NCBI GenBank assembly: GCA_040768845.1
Contig: JAXGME010000008.1
Location: forward strand, 62,001 to 126,000
Length of the DNA: 64,000 nucleotides
Direction: 5' to 3'
Source: JAEZHK01 sp040768845
GTDB taxonomy: Bacteria > Bacillota > Clostridia > Christensenellales > Aristaeellaceae
Part shown: piece after piece, positions 49,298 to 57,606 of the stretch
Position numbering within the stretch: position 1 is the first letter of the stretch
Layout: each line of letters starts with the position of its first letter
The notes under the pieces: generated by a model
The model's input: the letters and a program-made list of their open reading frames with translations, nothing else
Database searches by the model: none
Told to the model about the DNA's origin: nothing
Made by a program: the position numbers and the translations under genes

Positions 49298-50232
49298 TTT
49301 TCCGCCCTCCGCTTGATCGCCGCCAGAAGCAGGTTGATCATCAGTATAAACACAAACAGCACCACACCGGTGGCGATCAGCGCCTCCCGGTGCAGATCGG
49401 CCGCGTAGCCCATCTCCAGCGCGATGTTGCTGGTCAGCGTGCGCACGCCCTTCAGCAGCCCCTGAGGCATGCGGGCCTGGTTGCCCGCCACCATCATCAC
49501 CGCCATCGCCTCGCCAATGGCGCGGCCCACGGCCAGCACCACCCCCGCCATCACGCCGGACTTCGCCGCCGGCAAAAGGATGCGGAACACCGCGCGCTCA
49601 TGGGTGGCGCCCAAGGCCAGTGCGCCCTCGTAGTAGCTGGCGGGCACGGCACCCAGCGCCGCCTCGGACAGGGAGATCACCGTGGGCAGGATCATCATGC
49701 CCAGAAGCAGGCTCGCCGCCAGCATGCTGGAGCCGCTGCCGCCAAAGAGCTCCCGGATCATCGGCACCAGCACCGTCAGGCCGAAAAAGCCGTACACCAC
49801 CGACGGTATGCCCGCCAGGAGCGACACCGCCGGCTTCATCAGCCGGACGGCGCGGGGCCGCGCGAACCGGGCCAGATACACGGCCGTCAGGATGCCCGGC
49901 GGCACGCCCACCGCCATCGCCCCGGCGGTCACATAAAGGCTGCCCAGAATCATCGGCATGACGCCGTAGATGCCGCTGCCCGGCTTCCATTTTTCTCCGG
50001 TCAGAAAGTCCAATACGCCGATGCGCGCCATGGGCGGCACGCCGTTGACGAATATAAAAAGGCAGATCAGCGCAACCGCCAGCACGGAAACGCTGGCCGC
50101 GGCCGCGAAGATCACCTGGGCGGCGCGCTCCTTGGCGCGCTGCGCGCGCGCGCCGCGGGCGCGCGCGAAACCCCCTCCGCCGCCAGGCCCGGCGGCGGAA
50201 GGGGCGGACTTTTTCAGCCCATTGTCAGCCAT
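49294..50232 (-). CDS. pstC: Phosphate ABC transporter permease C
   Basis: 312 residues with six membrane segments after a basic N-terminal extension (~25 residues, Ala/Arg-rich). EAA loop SYYEGALALGATHERAVFRI. It overlaps the pstS stop by 8 bp. Confidence 0.92.
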   Translation of the reverse strand: MADNGLKKSAPSAAGPGGGGGFARARGARAQRAKERAAQVIFAAAASVSVLAVALICLFIFVNGVPPMARIGVLDFLTGEKWKPGSGIYGVMPMILGSLYVTAGAMAVGVPPGILTAVYLARFARPRAVRLMKPAVSLLAGIPSVVYGFFGLTVLVPMIRELFGGSGSSMLAASLLLGMMILPTVISLSEAALGAVPASYYEGALALGATHERAVFRILLPAAKSGVMAGVVLAVGRAIGEAMAVMMVAGNQARMPQGLLKGVRTLTSNIALEMGYAADLHREALIATGVVLFVFILMINLLLAAIKRRAEK

Positions 50233-51076
50233 TGAGTGCGCTCCAGCTGGTCGTTTCCCCGGTGTAGATCGAGCGAACCTGCTCGCTGGTGAGCCCGCCG
50301 ACGGGGTTTTCCAGATTGACGATCACGGCGATGCCGTCCATCGCGATGACGGTGGGGGTGAGGCCCGCCGCAAGTTCGGAATCCTTCAGCGCGCGGGAAG
50401 CCATGCCGATGTCGCAGATGCCGTCCAGGGCGGACTTGATGCCGGTGGTGGAATCGCTCTGCTGCACCTCGATTTCGGCGCCCGGGTTGACCGCCTTGTA
50501 GGCCTCGGACAGCTTTTCCATGATCGGCGTCACGGAGGAGGAACCCGCCACCACAATCTTGCCGGTGACGGTGCTGCCGGCGAAGGGCGCGGCCTCGCCC
50601 ACGGCCACGTAGCCGTGCTCGGCCACCACGGCCTGGCCCTCGGCGCTCAGGATGTACTCGACGAAAGCCTTCGCCGCGTCACCCGCCTTTTCGGAGAGCA
50701 CGATGTTGAAGGGCCGGGCGATCTTGTAGGTGCCGTCGATGATGGCCGCCGCGGAGGGCGCCACGCCGTCGATTTCAAGGGCCTTCACGGTGTCGTTCAG
50801 CGAGCCCAGCGAGATGTAGCCGATGGCGCCGGGGTTGCCCGCCACGCTGGTCATGGCCACGGAGGTGCTGTTGGTGATCTCCGCGTCCTCGGTGGTCATG
50901 TCTTCCTTGTCGCCGTCGGCGTTTTTGACTTCGACGCCGAACAGCTCGATGAACGCGCCGCGGGTGCCGGAGCCGTCCTCGCGGGACACCACGGTGATGG
51001 CGTCGTCCGCCGCCGCCTGAAGCGCCATGCCCAGCGACAGAACCAGCGCGAGCGCGATGATCAGGGTCTTTTTCAT
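50225..51076 (-). CDS. pstS: Circularly permuted phosphate-binding protein PstS
   Basis: 283 residues. After a signal peptide (ends LQAAADD, no lipobox Cys) the mature protein opens with ITVVSREDGSGTRGAF, which in ordinary PstS belongs to the second half. The ordinary first half follows from residue ~165 (GKIVVAGSSSVTPIMEKLSE, DIGMASRALKD) and ends at SIYTGETTSWSALNG. Both phosphate-binding loops (GSSSVTP and REDGSGTRG) are kept, so the fold should close around phosphate. It heads the pst operon. Confidence 0.88.
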   Translation of the reverse strand: MKKTLIIALALVLSLGMALQAAADDAITVVSREDGSGTRGAFIELFGVEVKNADGDKEDMTTEDAEITNSTSVAMTSVAGNPGAIGYISLGSLNDTVKALEIDGVAPSAAAIIDGTYKIARPFNIVLSEKAGDAAKAFVEYILSAEGQAVVAEHGYVAVGEAAPFAGSTVTGKIVVAGSSSVTPIMEKLSEAYKAVNPGAEIEVQQSDSTTGIKSALDGICDIGMASRALKDSELAAGLTPTVIAMDGIAVIVNLENPVGGLTSEQVRSIYTGETTSWSALNG

Positions 51077-51108
51077 GTTGTTTTCCCTCCATCGTTTTGT
51101 TTGACTTT

Positions 51109-51123
51109 CTTGTACGGTACAAG
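51109..51123. promoter_or_regulatory. 15-bp perfect palindrome upstream of pstS
   Basis: CTTGTAC-G-GTACAAG lies 33 bp before the pstS ATG. A TACACT at ~51125-51130 (minus strand) could be the -10. TTAACA at ~51169-51174 resembles a single PhoP-type half-site. The palindrome's role is unproven. Confidence 0.45.
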
Positions 51124-51280
51124 TGTACGGCGTGCGTGTATCAAATAAATACGAAAAAAATCAGATGGATGTTAATTCGCACGGGCCCGGGGGCGCGGGG
51201 GGCGCGCCCCGCCCCGCGCATAGTCCCGCGTCCTCGCGCATATCGTATACGGAGAAATACGCGCGCGGGGAGTGATACGC

Positions 51281-51952
51281 TTGGAAAACCCCAACAACCG
51301 GATGACGGCTGCCGGCCGTCTCGAGGGCCCGCTGGAATTGAGCCACGAAGTGATGAACGAACCCTTTTACGCCGGAACCCTGATCGTCAAGCGCCTTTCC
51401 GGGGCGGTGGACCGCCTGCCGGTGACCATGCCCGGAAAACTGCTCTCCGGCGGCCAGTGGCCGCTGGAAACGCTGATCACCGTGGAGGGGCAGGTGCGGT
51501 CCTACAACAAGGTGATCGACGGCGCCGGACGGCTTTTGGTGACGCTGTTCGCCCAGCACGTCACGGTGGGCGCCGAAAACGATACGCTCAACCGGGTGGA
51601 ACTGGCCGGCGCGCTGTGCAAACCGCCGGTCTACCGCTCCACGCCCTTTGGCCGCGAGATCTGCGACATGATGCTGGCGGTCAACCGGGCCTTTGGCAAG
51701 AGTGACTATCTGCCCTGCATCGCCTGGGGGCGCAACGCCCAGTACGCCGCGCGCTTTCGCGTGGGCGACCGGGTGCGCATCGGGGGCAGGCTCCAGTCCC
51801 GCGAATATCAGAAACTGCTGGAAAACGGCGAATACATGAGCCGCAACGCCTTTGAGGTGTCGGTGTTCACGCTGGAGGCCGACCGCACCGCCGCTCCCGC
51901 TCCCGCCTCTGACCGCGAGGGAGCGCCCCGCCCGGAGCACATCCCGGTATAG
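51281..51952 (+). CDS. SSB-like protein with two OB folds
   Basis: About 223 residues. Residues ~1-100 and ~105-195 each look like an OB fold; the second (NRVELAGALCKPPVYRSTPFG...VGDRVRIGGRLQSREYQ) is clearly SSB/PriB-like. The acidic DDxxF tip of true SSB is missing (ends EHIPV). TTG at 51281 with GGGGAG 8 bp upstream is preferred to GTG at 51272. Possibly an accessory single-strand-binding protein. Confidence 0.7.
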   Translation: MENPNNRMTAAGRLEGPLELSHEVMNEPFYAGTLIVKRLSGAVDRLPVTMPGKLLSGGQWPLETLITVEGQVRSYNKVIDGAGRLLVTLFAQHVTVGAENDTLNRVELAGALCKPPVYRSTPFGREICDMMLAVNRAFGKSDYLPCIAWGRNAQYAARFRVGDRVRIGGRLQSREYQKLLENGEYMSRNAFEVSVFTLEADRTAAPAPASDREGAPRPEHIPV

Positions 51953-51972
51953 CGCCGTTTTCTTCCACGGGG

Positions 51973-51996
51973 CCCGCGCGCACGCGCGGGTCTTTT
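51973..51996 (+). terminator. Rho-independent terminator
   Basis: The stem CCCGCGCG / CGCGCGGG is followed by TCTTTT, after the SSB-like gene. Confidence 0.7.
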
Positions 51997-52033
51997 GGGG
52001 TTATGACAAAGTATTGAACCCGCCCGGCGCGCA

Positions 52034-52062
52034 TTGAATTCGGCTCCGTTTTGTGCTATGAT
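52034..52062 (+). promoter_or_regulatory. Promoter of the SDR-flavodoxin-nuclease unit
   Basis: TTGAAT (52034-52039), 17 bp, TATGAT (52057-52062). Confidence 0.7.
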
Positions 52063-52083
52063 GCGCTAAGGGGGGGTGCGGTC

Positions 52084-52875
52084 ATGGGCGCGGAATACGC
52101 GGGCAAGATATGCGTCGTGACCGGTGCGGTGTCGCGCATCGGCCGGGCGCTTGGCGCCGAACTTCTGCAGCGCGGCGCGGTGGTGTATCTGGGCGACGTC
52201 AGCGAAGGCGCGCTCGGCGCCCTGGCGGATGCCTTCAACCGCATCCATCCGGGCCACGCCTTCGCGGTGCCCACGGACGTGACCCAGCCGCTGGACGCCC
52301 AGCACCTGGCGGATGTGGCGCTCGCGCGCAAGGGCCGGCTGGACGCGCTGGTGATGGCGGAGTCCGCGCCCTGCTCGGTGCCCATCGGCGAGGTGCTCAG
52401 CGAGAGCTGGCGCTACGCCATCGACGTCAACCTGATGGGCGTGGTGCACATGGTGGAGGCCGCGCTGCCCGCCATGCGCGCCCAGGGCCACGGCCGCATC
52501 GCGCTTGTGATGCCGCTGTCGGGGCTGCTGCCCGCGCCCTACGAGGCGGTGTGCAGCGCCACCCACGCCGCGGCGCGGGCGCTGATTGAAAGCCTTCGCT
52601 ACGAACTGTGGGATGAAAAGATCGCGTGCATGAACGCCTGCCTCGACGGGGTATTCGCGCCGGGCTTTGAGCTGGGCGAGGACAGGGCCGCCGGGGATGC
52701 CGCAAAGGCGGTGCTGGAGGGGATGGCCCGGAACGCGCCGGTGGTCATCTGGCCGGAGCGCGCGCGGGACCTGGTTGCGTCCTGCGGCCCGTCCACCGAC
52801 GAGCGGCAGGCGTGCCTTCTTGCGGACGCCCGCGTCCGCAAGGCCGGAATCCGCACCAAGGGCGCCTACGTCTGA
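52084..52875 (+). CDS. SDR-fold protein with altered active site
   Basis: A 263-residue classical-SDR fold. The dinucleotide loop reads VVTGAVSRIGRALG (SRIG for SGIG). The catalytic region reads EAVCSATHAA where active enzymes have Y-S-A-S-K, so both Tyr and Lys appear replaced (Cys, His). NVNLMGVVH-type and helix motifs are otherwise kept (IDVNLMGVVHMVEA). It may bind NAD(P) without standard chemistry, or use a different mechanism. Start after GGGGGGTGCGGTC. Confidence 0.78.
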   Translation: MGAEYAGKICVVTGAVSRIGRALGAELLQRGAVVYLGDVSEGALGALADAFNRIHPGHAFAVPTDVTQPLDAQHLADVALARKGRLDALVMAESAPCSVPIGEVLSESWRYAIDVNLMGVVHMVEAALPAMRAQGHGRIALVMPLSGLLPAPYEAVCSATHAAARALIESLRYELWDEKIACMNACLDGVFAPGFELGEDRAAGDAAKAVLEGMARNAPVVIWPERARDLVASCGPSTDERQACLLADARVRKAGIRTKGAYV

Positions 52876-52932
52876 AACGCATTCACCGCCCGGCATGGGC
52901 GGCAAAACGCAATAAATTAGGAGTGAAGTCCC

Positions 52933-53370
52933 ATGAAGACCGTCGTGGCCTACTATTCCCTGGGCGGCGCCTCCCGCAAGCTGGCCGAGGCCCGCGCCAA
53001 GTCGCTGGGCGCCCCCGCCGTCGCCGTGGAGGAAGTGAAAAAGCGCGGCATCATCGCCGCGCTGACCGTGGGCTGCTATCAGGCGCTGAAGCAAAAGCCC
53101 TCCGCCATCAAGCCCGTCAGCGACAAGATCATCGGCTGCGACCGGTTGGTGGTGTTCGCGCCGGTGTGGGCGGGCATGCCCGCGCCCGCGTTCAACAGCC
53201 TCGCCGCCCAGCTTCGCAGCGGGCAGGAGGTGGAGGTGGTGCTGGTGTCCGGCAGCGGAGGCAGCAAGGCCGGGCCCAGGGTGCGCCGGCAGCTGGAGGG
53301 CCGCGGCGTCAAGGTGGCCGCCATCACCGACGCCAAGGCGCCGCGCGCTCCGAAGCCCAAAAAGAAGTAA
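52933..53370 (+). CDS. Flavodoxin-like protein
   Basis: 145 residues. VVAYYSLGGASRKLAE resembles the FMN phosphate loop and APVWAGMPAPAFNSLA the flavin-flanking loop; the C-terminus is a basic KAPRAPKPKKK tail. ATG follows TTAGGAGTGAAGTCCC. Sits between the SDR and nuclease genes. Confidence 0.75.
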   Translation: MKTVVAYYSLGGASRKLAEARAKSLGAPAVAVEEVKKRGIIAALTVGCYQALKQKPSAIKPVSDKIIGCDRLVVFAPVWAGMPAPAFNSLAAQLRSGQEVEVVLVSGSGGSKAGPRVRRQLEGRGVKVAAITDAKAPRAPKPKKK

Positions 53371-53386
53371 TGCGAGGGGGCACCCC

Positions 53387-55039
53387 ATGAAGCTTACGTT
53401 TCTCGGCGCCGCGCGCGAGGTGACCGGCAGCTGCTACCACATGGAGACGCAGGGCCGCCACCTTCTGGTGGACTGCGGCATGGAACAGGGCGAGGACGTC
53501 TACGAAAACCAGGACCTGCCCGTCGATCCTTCGGAGATCGACTGCGTGGTGCTGACCCACGCCCACATCGACCACTCGGGCCGGCTGCCGCTTTTGTTCA
53601 AGCGCGGCTTTCGCGGGCCGATCTTCGCCACCGCGCCCACCCACGCGCTGTGCGATCTGATGCTCCGGGACTCCGCGCACATCCAGGAATTCGAGGCCGA
53701 GTGGCGCAACCGCAAGGCCCGGCGCGCGGGCGAGGCGCCCTACGTGCCCCTGTATACGATGGAGGACGCCGTCGGCGCCATCGGCCTTTTCCGCCCGGTC
53801 TCGTACGGCCAGGCGGTGGAAGTGCTTCCGGGGCTGAGCGCCACCTTCACCGACGCGGGGCACCTTCTGGGGTCGGCGTCGGTCACCCTTGTCAGCGCGG
53901 CGGAGCAATTCTCCATCGCCTTCTCCGGCGACATCGGCAACACCCACCAGCCCATTCTGAATGACCCCGCGCCGCTGACGAAGGCCGACTTCGTGGTGAT
54001 GGAATCCACCTACGGCGACCGCAGCCACGGCCCCCGGCCGGACTACATCGCCGAGCTGTCCGGCATCATCCAAGAGACCTTTGACCGGGGCGGCAACGTG
54101 GTGATCCCCTCCTTCGCGGTGGGCCGCACCCAGGAGATGCTGTACTTTCTGCGGCAGATCAAGGCCGAGGGCCGCGTGAAGGGCCACGGGGATTTCACCG
54201 TCTACGTGGACAGCCCGCTGGCCATCGAGGCCACCCAGGTGTTCCACGAGAGCGACAGCGCCTCCTTTGACCAGGAGATGCGCGATCTGATCCGCCGCGG
54301 CGTCAACCCCATCGCCTTCCCCGGGCTCAAAACCAGCGTCACCAGCGACGACTCCAAGGCCATCAACTTTGACCGGAGCCCGTCGGTGATCCTGTCCGCC
54401 AGCGGCATGTGCGAGGCCGGGCGCATCCGCCACCACCTGAAGCACAACCTGTGGCGGGAAGCGTGCACGGTGCTGTTCGTGGGCTTCCAGGCCAAGGGCA
54501 CCCTGGGCCGCGCGCTGGTGGACGGCGCCCGAAAGGTCAGGCTCTTCGGCGAGGAAGTGGAGGTCAACGCCGACATCCGCGCACTGGCCGCCGTCAGCGG
54601 CCACGCGGACAACCAGGGGCTGATGCGCTGGATCTCCTCCTTTGACCCCAAGCCCCGGCGGGTGTTCGTCACCCACGGGGAGGAGCGCGTGGCGCTGACC
54701 TTCGCCGGGCGGCTGAAGGACGAACTGGGCCTTGAGGCCGACGTGCCCTATAACGGCGAGGCCTGGGCGCTGCCGGAGGACGCCCGGGTGGCCGAAGGCA
54801 GCCGCGAGCGCGCCCTCAGCCGTTCCGAGCGCAGAGCCGCCCAGCGCGCCGCCCAGGAGGGCCGCCTTAGGGACGAACCCCAGCCGATGTCCCCCGACCG
54901 CGCCGACGCCTTCCGCCGCCTGACCCAGGCCGCCGACCGGCTGAACGCGCTGGTGCGCAAAAGCGACCGCCTGAACAACAAGACCATGGCCCGCCTGGCC
55001 GACCAGATTCTGAAGCTCACCGAGCGGTGGAGCCAGTAG
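53387..55039 (+). CDS. Beta-CASP metallo-beta-lactamase RNA nuclease
   Basis: 550 residues. HAHIDHSG is the metallo-beta-lactamase motif 2; SGDIGN, SFAVGRTQEM and SASGMCEAGRIRHHL are the beta-CASP motifs; VSGHADNQG and THGE close the active site. This CPSF73/YSH1-like group cleaves RNA. A basic helical C-terminal extension (~470-550) may aid RNA binding. Its stop codon (TAG at 55037-55039) lies inside the end of the repeat at 55035. Confidence 0.88.
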   Translation: MKLTFLGAAREVTGSCYHMETQGRHLLVDCGMEQGEDVYENQDLPVDPSEIDCVVLTHAHIDHSGRLPLLFKRGFRGPIFATAPTHALCDLMLRDSAHIQEFEAEWRNRKARRAGEAPYVPLYTMEDAVGAIGLFRPVSYGQAVEVLPGLSATFTDAGHLLGSASVTLVSAAEQFSIAFSGDIGNTHQPILNDPAPLTKADFVVMESTYGDRSHGPRPDYIAELSGIIQETFDRGGNVVIPSFAVGRTQEMLYFLRQIKAEGRVKGHGDFTVYVDSPLAIEATQVFHESDSASFDQEMRDLIRRGVNPIAFPGLKTSVTSDDSKAINFDRSPSVILSASGMCEAGRIRHHLKHNLWREACTVLFVGFQAKGTLGRALVDGARKVRLFGEEVEVNADIRALAAVSGHADNQGLMRWISSFDPKPRRVFVTHGEERVALTFAGRLKDELGLEADVPYNGEAWALPEDARVAEGSRERALSRSERRAAQRAAQEGRLRDEPQPMSPDRADAFRRLTQAADRLNALVRKSDRLNNKTMARLADQILKLTERWSQ

Positions 55040-55197
55040 TCCGCAAAGCCTAAGAACCGCGCTATGGCTGGATCTTTTCCTGTCCGGCCGTGTCGCTTTC
55101 CGCTTGACGCAGCGCTGCTGCGCCTACGCTCCGGCTTTTGTGCCGGGCAGAAAAATCTCTGCGCCCTATCATCGGTTCTTAGACTTCGTGGACTACC
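55035..55197. repeat. MITE-like element with inverted ends, copy 2
   Basis: About 163 bp, the reverse complement of copy 1 (1330-1491) with about 14 differences. Ends AGTAGTCCGCAAAGCCTAAG and, inverted, GGTAGTCCACGAAGTCTAAG. A neat hairpin CAGTGG-TTCGC-CCACTG (55196-55212) follows. A further fragment CGGTTCTTAGG at about 55234-55244 repeats part of the inner end sequence, perhaps a relic of another copy. Confidence 0.8.
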
Positions 55198-55264
55198 AGT
55201 GGTTCGCCCACTGCAGAATCTGCGCTTTCGTCGGTTCTTAGGGCGCGGACCCGGAAGCGCTTAG

Positions 55265-55299
55265 AAGGCGCGGGCAAGCCGAACGCTTGCCCGCGCCTT
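55265..55299. terminator. Bidirectional-type terminator hairpin
   Basis: AAGGCGCGGGCAAG / CTTGCCCGCGCCTT, a 14-bp perfect stem between convergent genes. T-tracts are short on both sides. Confidence 0.7.
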
Positions 55300-55320
55300 A
55301 TTCTGCCGATCAACCGGCCC

Positions 55321-56526
55321 CTATGCCCGGACGATCCGCTCCAGAATGTTCACCACGGCGTCCATCTCCTGGATGTCGGCGCACTCGAAGCGGCCGTGGA
55401 AGTGCATGCCGCCGGTGGAGAGGTTGGGGCAGGGCAGGCCCATGAAGGACAGGCGCGCGCCGTCGGTACCGCCGCGGATGGGCACGGCCTTGGGCTCGTA
55501 GCCCTCGGCGCGCATGGCGTCCATGGCGCGGTGAACGATGTGCATGTGGGGCAGGATCTGCTCCTTCATGTTGTAATAACTGTCCTTGACGGCCAGCTCG
55601 AAGCTGCCCGCGCCGTGGCGGTCATTGAGGAAGGCCGCGATCTTCTCCAGGGTTTGCTTGCGGGCCTCGAACTTCCGCCGGTCGTGGTCGCGGACGATGT
55701 AGCGCAGCACCGTCTTTTCCTCGTTGCCGCCCATCTCGTTCAGGTGGTAGAAGCCCTCGTAGTTTTCGGTGTGGGCGGGGATCTCCGCCGGGGGCACGAG
55801 GGCGTTGAACTCCATCGCCATCAAAAGCGCGTTTTTCATCTTGTCCTTGGCGGAGCCGGGGTGGATGGACCGGCCGCGCACCGTGAGGGTGGCCGAGGCG
55901 GCGTTGAAGTTTTCGTATTCGATCTCGGCCAGAGGGCCGCCGTCCACGGTGTAGGCGAAGTCCGCGCCGAAGCCGGCCACGTCGAAAAAGTCCGCCCCCT
56001 GGCCGATCTCCTCGTCGGGGGTAAAGCCCACGCACACCCGGCCGTGGGGGATGGACGGGTCGGAAAGAAGCCGCTCGCACAGCGTCATGATCTCGGCCAC
56101 GCCGGCCTTGTCGTCCGCGCCCAGGATGGTGCGGCCGTCGGTGACGATCAGGTCGTGGCCCACGTGACCGGCGAGATCGGGAAAGTCCGCCGCGCGCATC
56201 ACGGTGCCGTCGGCCTCGTTAAGCGGAATGTCGCCGCCCTCGTAGCGCACGATCCGCGCGTTCATGGGGGTGGCGGGGGCCACGTCCACGGTGTCCATGT
56301 GGGCGATCAGCCCGATGGCGGGGGCGCCCTCCACGTTGGCGGGGATGGAGCCGTAGACGTAGCAGCGCTCGTCGATCCGGGCGTCGGCGATGCCCAGCGC
56401 GCGCATCTCGTCCAGCAGCGCGCGGCCCAGCGTCCACTGGCCGGGGGTGGAGGGGCAGCCTTCGGCCTTTTCGTCGGAGGCGGTATCAAACTGGATGTAC
56501 TTCAGAAACCGTTCATGGGCGCGCAT
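55321..56526 (-). CDS. pepT: Peptidase T (tripeptide aminopeptidase)
   Basis: A 401-residue M20 zinc peptidase removing N-terminal residues from tripeptides. Motifs: IAHMDTVD (His, Asp), ILGADDKAGVAEI (bridging Asp), TPDEEIGQG (catalytic and ligand Glu), and RGGTDGARLSFMGLPCPNL with GGMHFHGRFE (last His). Full length. Follows the exonuclease gene in a leftward unit. Confidence 0.94.
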   Translation of the reverse strand: MRAHERFLKYIQFDTASDEKAEGCPSTPGQWTLGRALLDEMRALGIADARIDERCYVYGSIPANVEGAPAIGLIAHMDTVDVAPATPMNARIVRYEGGDIPLNEADGTVMRAADFPDLAGHVGHDLIVTDGRTILGADDKAGVAEIMTLCERLLSDPSIPHGRVCVGFTPDEEIGQGADFFDVAGFGADFAYTVDGGPLAEIEYENFNAASATLTVRGRSIHPGSAKDKMKNALLMAMEFNALVPPAEIPAHTENYEGFYHLNEMGGNEEKTVLRYIVRDHDRRKFEARKQTLEKIAAFLNDRHGAGSFELAVKDSYYNMKEQILPHMHIVHRAMDAMRAEGYEPKAVPIRGGTDGARLSFMGLPCPNLSTGGMHFHGRFECADIQEMDAVVNILERIVRA

Positions 56527-56574
56527 GGGGACACTTCCTTTTTTGCATGATCGCGCGCGGGGCGCGCTTTAGGG

Positions 56575-57522
56575 TTAGGCATCCTTGCGGCGGTAGAGCT
56601 TGCGGTCCAGCGACCAGATGCGCTCGGTAAAGGTGCCGGGGTTTATGGCCTTGAGGGCGCGGTCCATTTCAAACATGCGCGCATCCATCAGGTCGATCAG
56701 GTGCAGCGCCTCGGCCTCGGGGACCATGGGGCGGCGGGGGCTGCCGTACTCCGGCAGGTCGTGGTGGGACAGCACCATGTGCTCCAGCAGCATCAGAAGC
56801 TCCGGCGGCGTATTCAGCGCCACGCCCGCCTCGTGCAATTCCGCCACGCCCCGCACCAGGTGGCCGATCAGGTTGCCCTCGGCGGAATAGTCGCTGACCA
56901 GGCCCATTTCGTCGGCGTCAAACTCCTGAATCTTGCAAAGGTCGTGAACGATCACGCCGGCGGCCAGGAGGTCGGCGTCCAGCTGCGGATAGATGCCGGA
57001 AACGGCGTCGGCGGCCCTCAGCATGGTGGTGATGTGGTGGAGCAGCCCGCCGCGCTCGGCGTGGTGCAGCTTGGAGGCGGCGGGATAGTATTCCAGCTGG
57101 GCGCGGCATTCATCCACGCGATAGCGCACCAGCGCCTTCAGCGGCTCGCTGGCAATCCGGTCGATGCGCTCGCTCACCCTTCGCATCATGTCGGCGGAGG
57201 GCTCCGGCGCGCAGGGCACCAGCTGGGCAAGGTCCACGCCGTCGGCCGGCTCCACGGCGCGCAGCTTGTCCACCCGGAGCTGCGGGCGACCGTTGTACTC
57301 CAGCATCATGCCCCGCACCTTGACCACGGTGGCGGGCTTGGGCGCGGGGGTCTGCCCGTCCCACATCTTGGCGTTGACCTCGCTGAGGCGGTCGGCGAGG
57401 GTCAAATCCAGGTACTTGGAGCCGTTGGACGAGGTGCGCTGCTCCGCGGCGCGCACCAGCAGAAATCCTTCGATCATCTGGCCCTTGATCATGGCCGAAA
57501 GCGGCGGCTGCTGGGACTGCAT
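56575..57522 (-). CDS. yhaM: YhaM-like 3'-5' exoribonuclease (OB fold plus HD domain)
   Basis: 315 residues. Residues ~10-95 form an OB-fold nucleic-acid-binding domain (GFLLVRAAEQRTSSNGSKYL); residues ~150-290 form an HD phosphohydrolase (GGLLHHITTML, GVIVHDLCKIQEF, HMVLSHHD). ATG at 57522 follows AAGGAGGAAACC. YhaM trims RNA and DNA from the 3' end. Confidence 0.88.
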   Translation of the reverse strand: MQSQQPPLSAMIKGQMIEGFLLVRAAEQRTSSNGSKYLDLTLADRLSEVNAKMWDGQTPAPKPATVVKVRGMMLEYNGRPQLRVDKLRAVEPADGVDLAQLVPCAPEPSADMMRRVSERIDRIASEPLKALVRYRVDECRAQLEYYPAASKLHHAERGGLLHHITTMLRAADAVSGIYPQLDADLLAAGVIVHDLCKIQEFDADEMGLVSDYSAEGNLIGHLVRGVAELHEAGVALNTPPELLMLLEHMVLSHHDLPEYGSPRRPMVPEAEALHLIDLMDARMFEMDRALKAINPGTFTERIWSLDRKLYRRKDA

Positions 57523-57532
57523 GGTTTCCTCC

Positions 57533-57561
57533 TTGAACTCAATGGCGCATTGTGCTACAAT
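57533..57561 (+). promoter_or_regulatory. Promoter of the phosphoglycerate mutase gene
   Basis: TTGAAC (57533-57538), 17 bp, TACAAT (57556-57561). Confidence 0.7.
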
Positions 57562-57588
57562 CATATATCAATCGCCCGGATTTGGCAA
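57560..57588 (-). promoter_or_regulatory. Promoter of the yhaM-pepT unit
   Basis: Minus strand: TTGCCA (57583-57588), 17 bp, TATGAT (57560-57565). Its -10 shares two bases with the -10 of the opposite promoter, so the two should exclude each other. Confidence 0.65.
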
Positions 57589-57606
57589 GCATCGGAGGGC
57601 ACGCGC

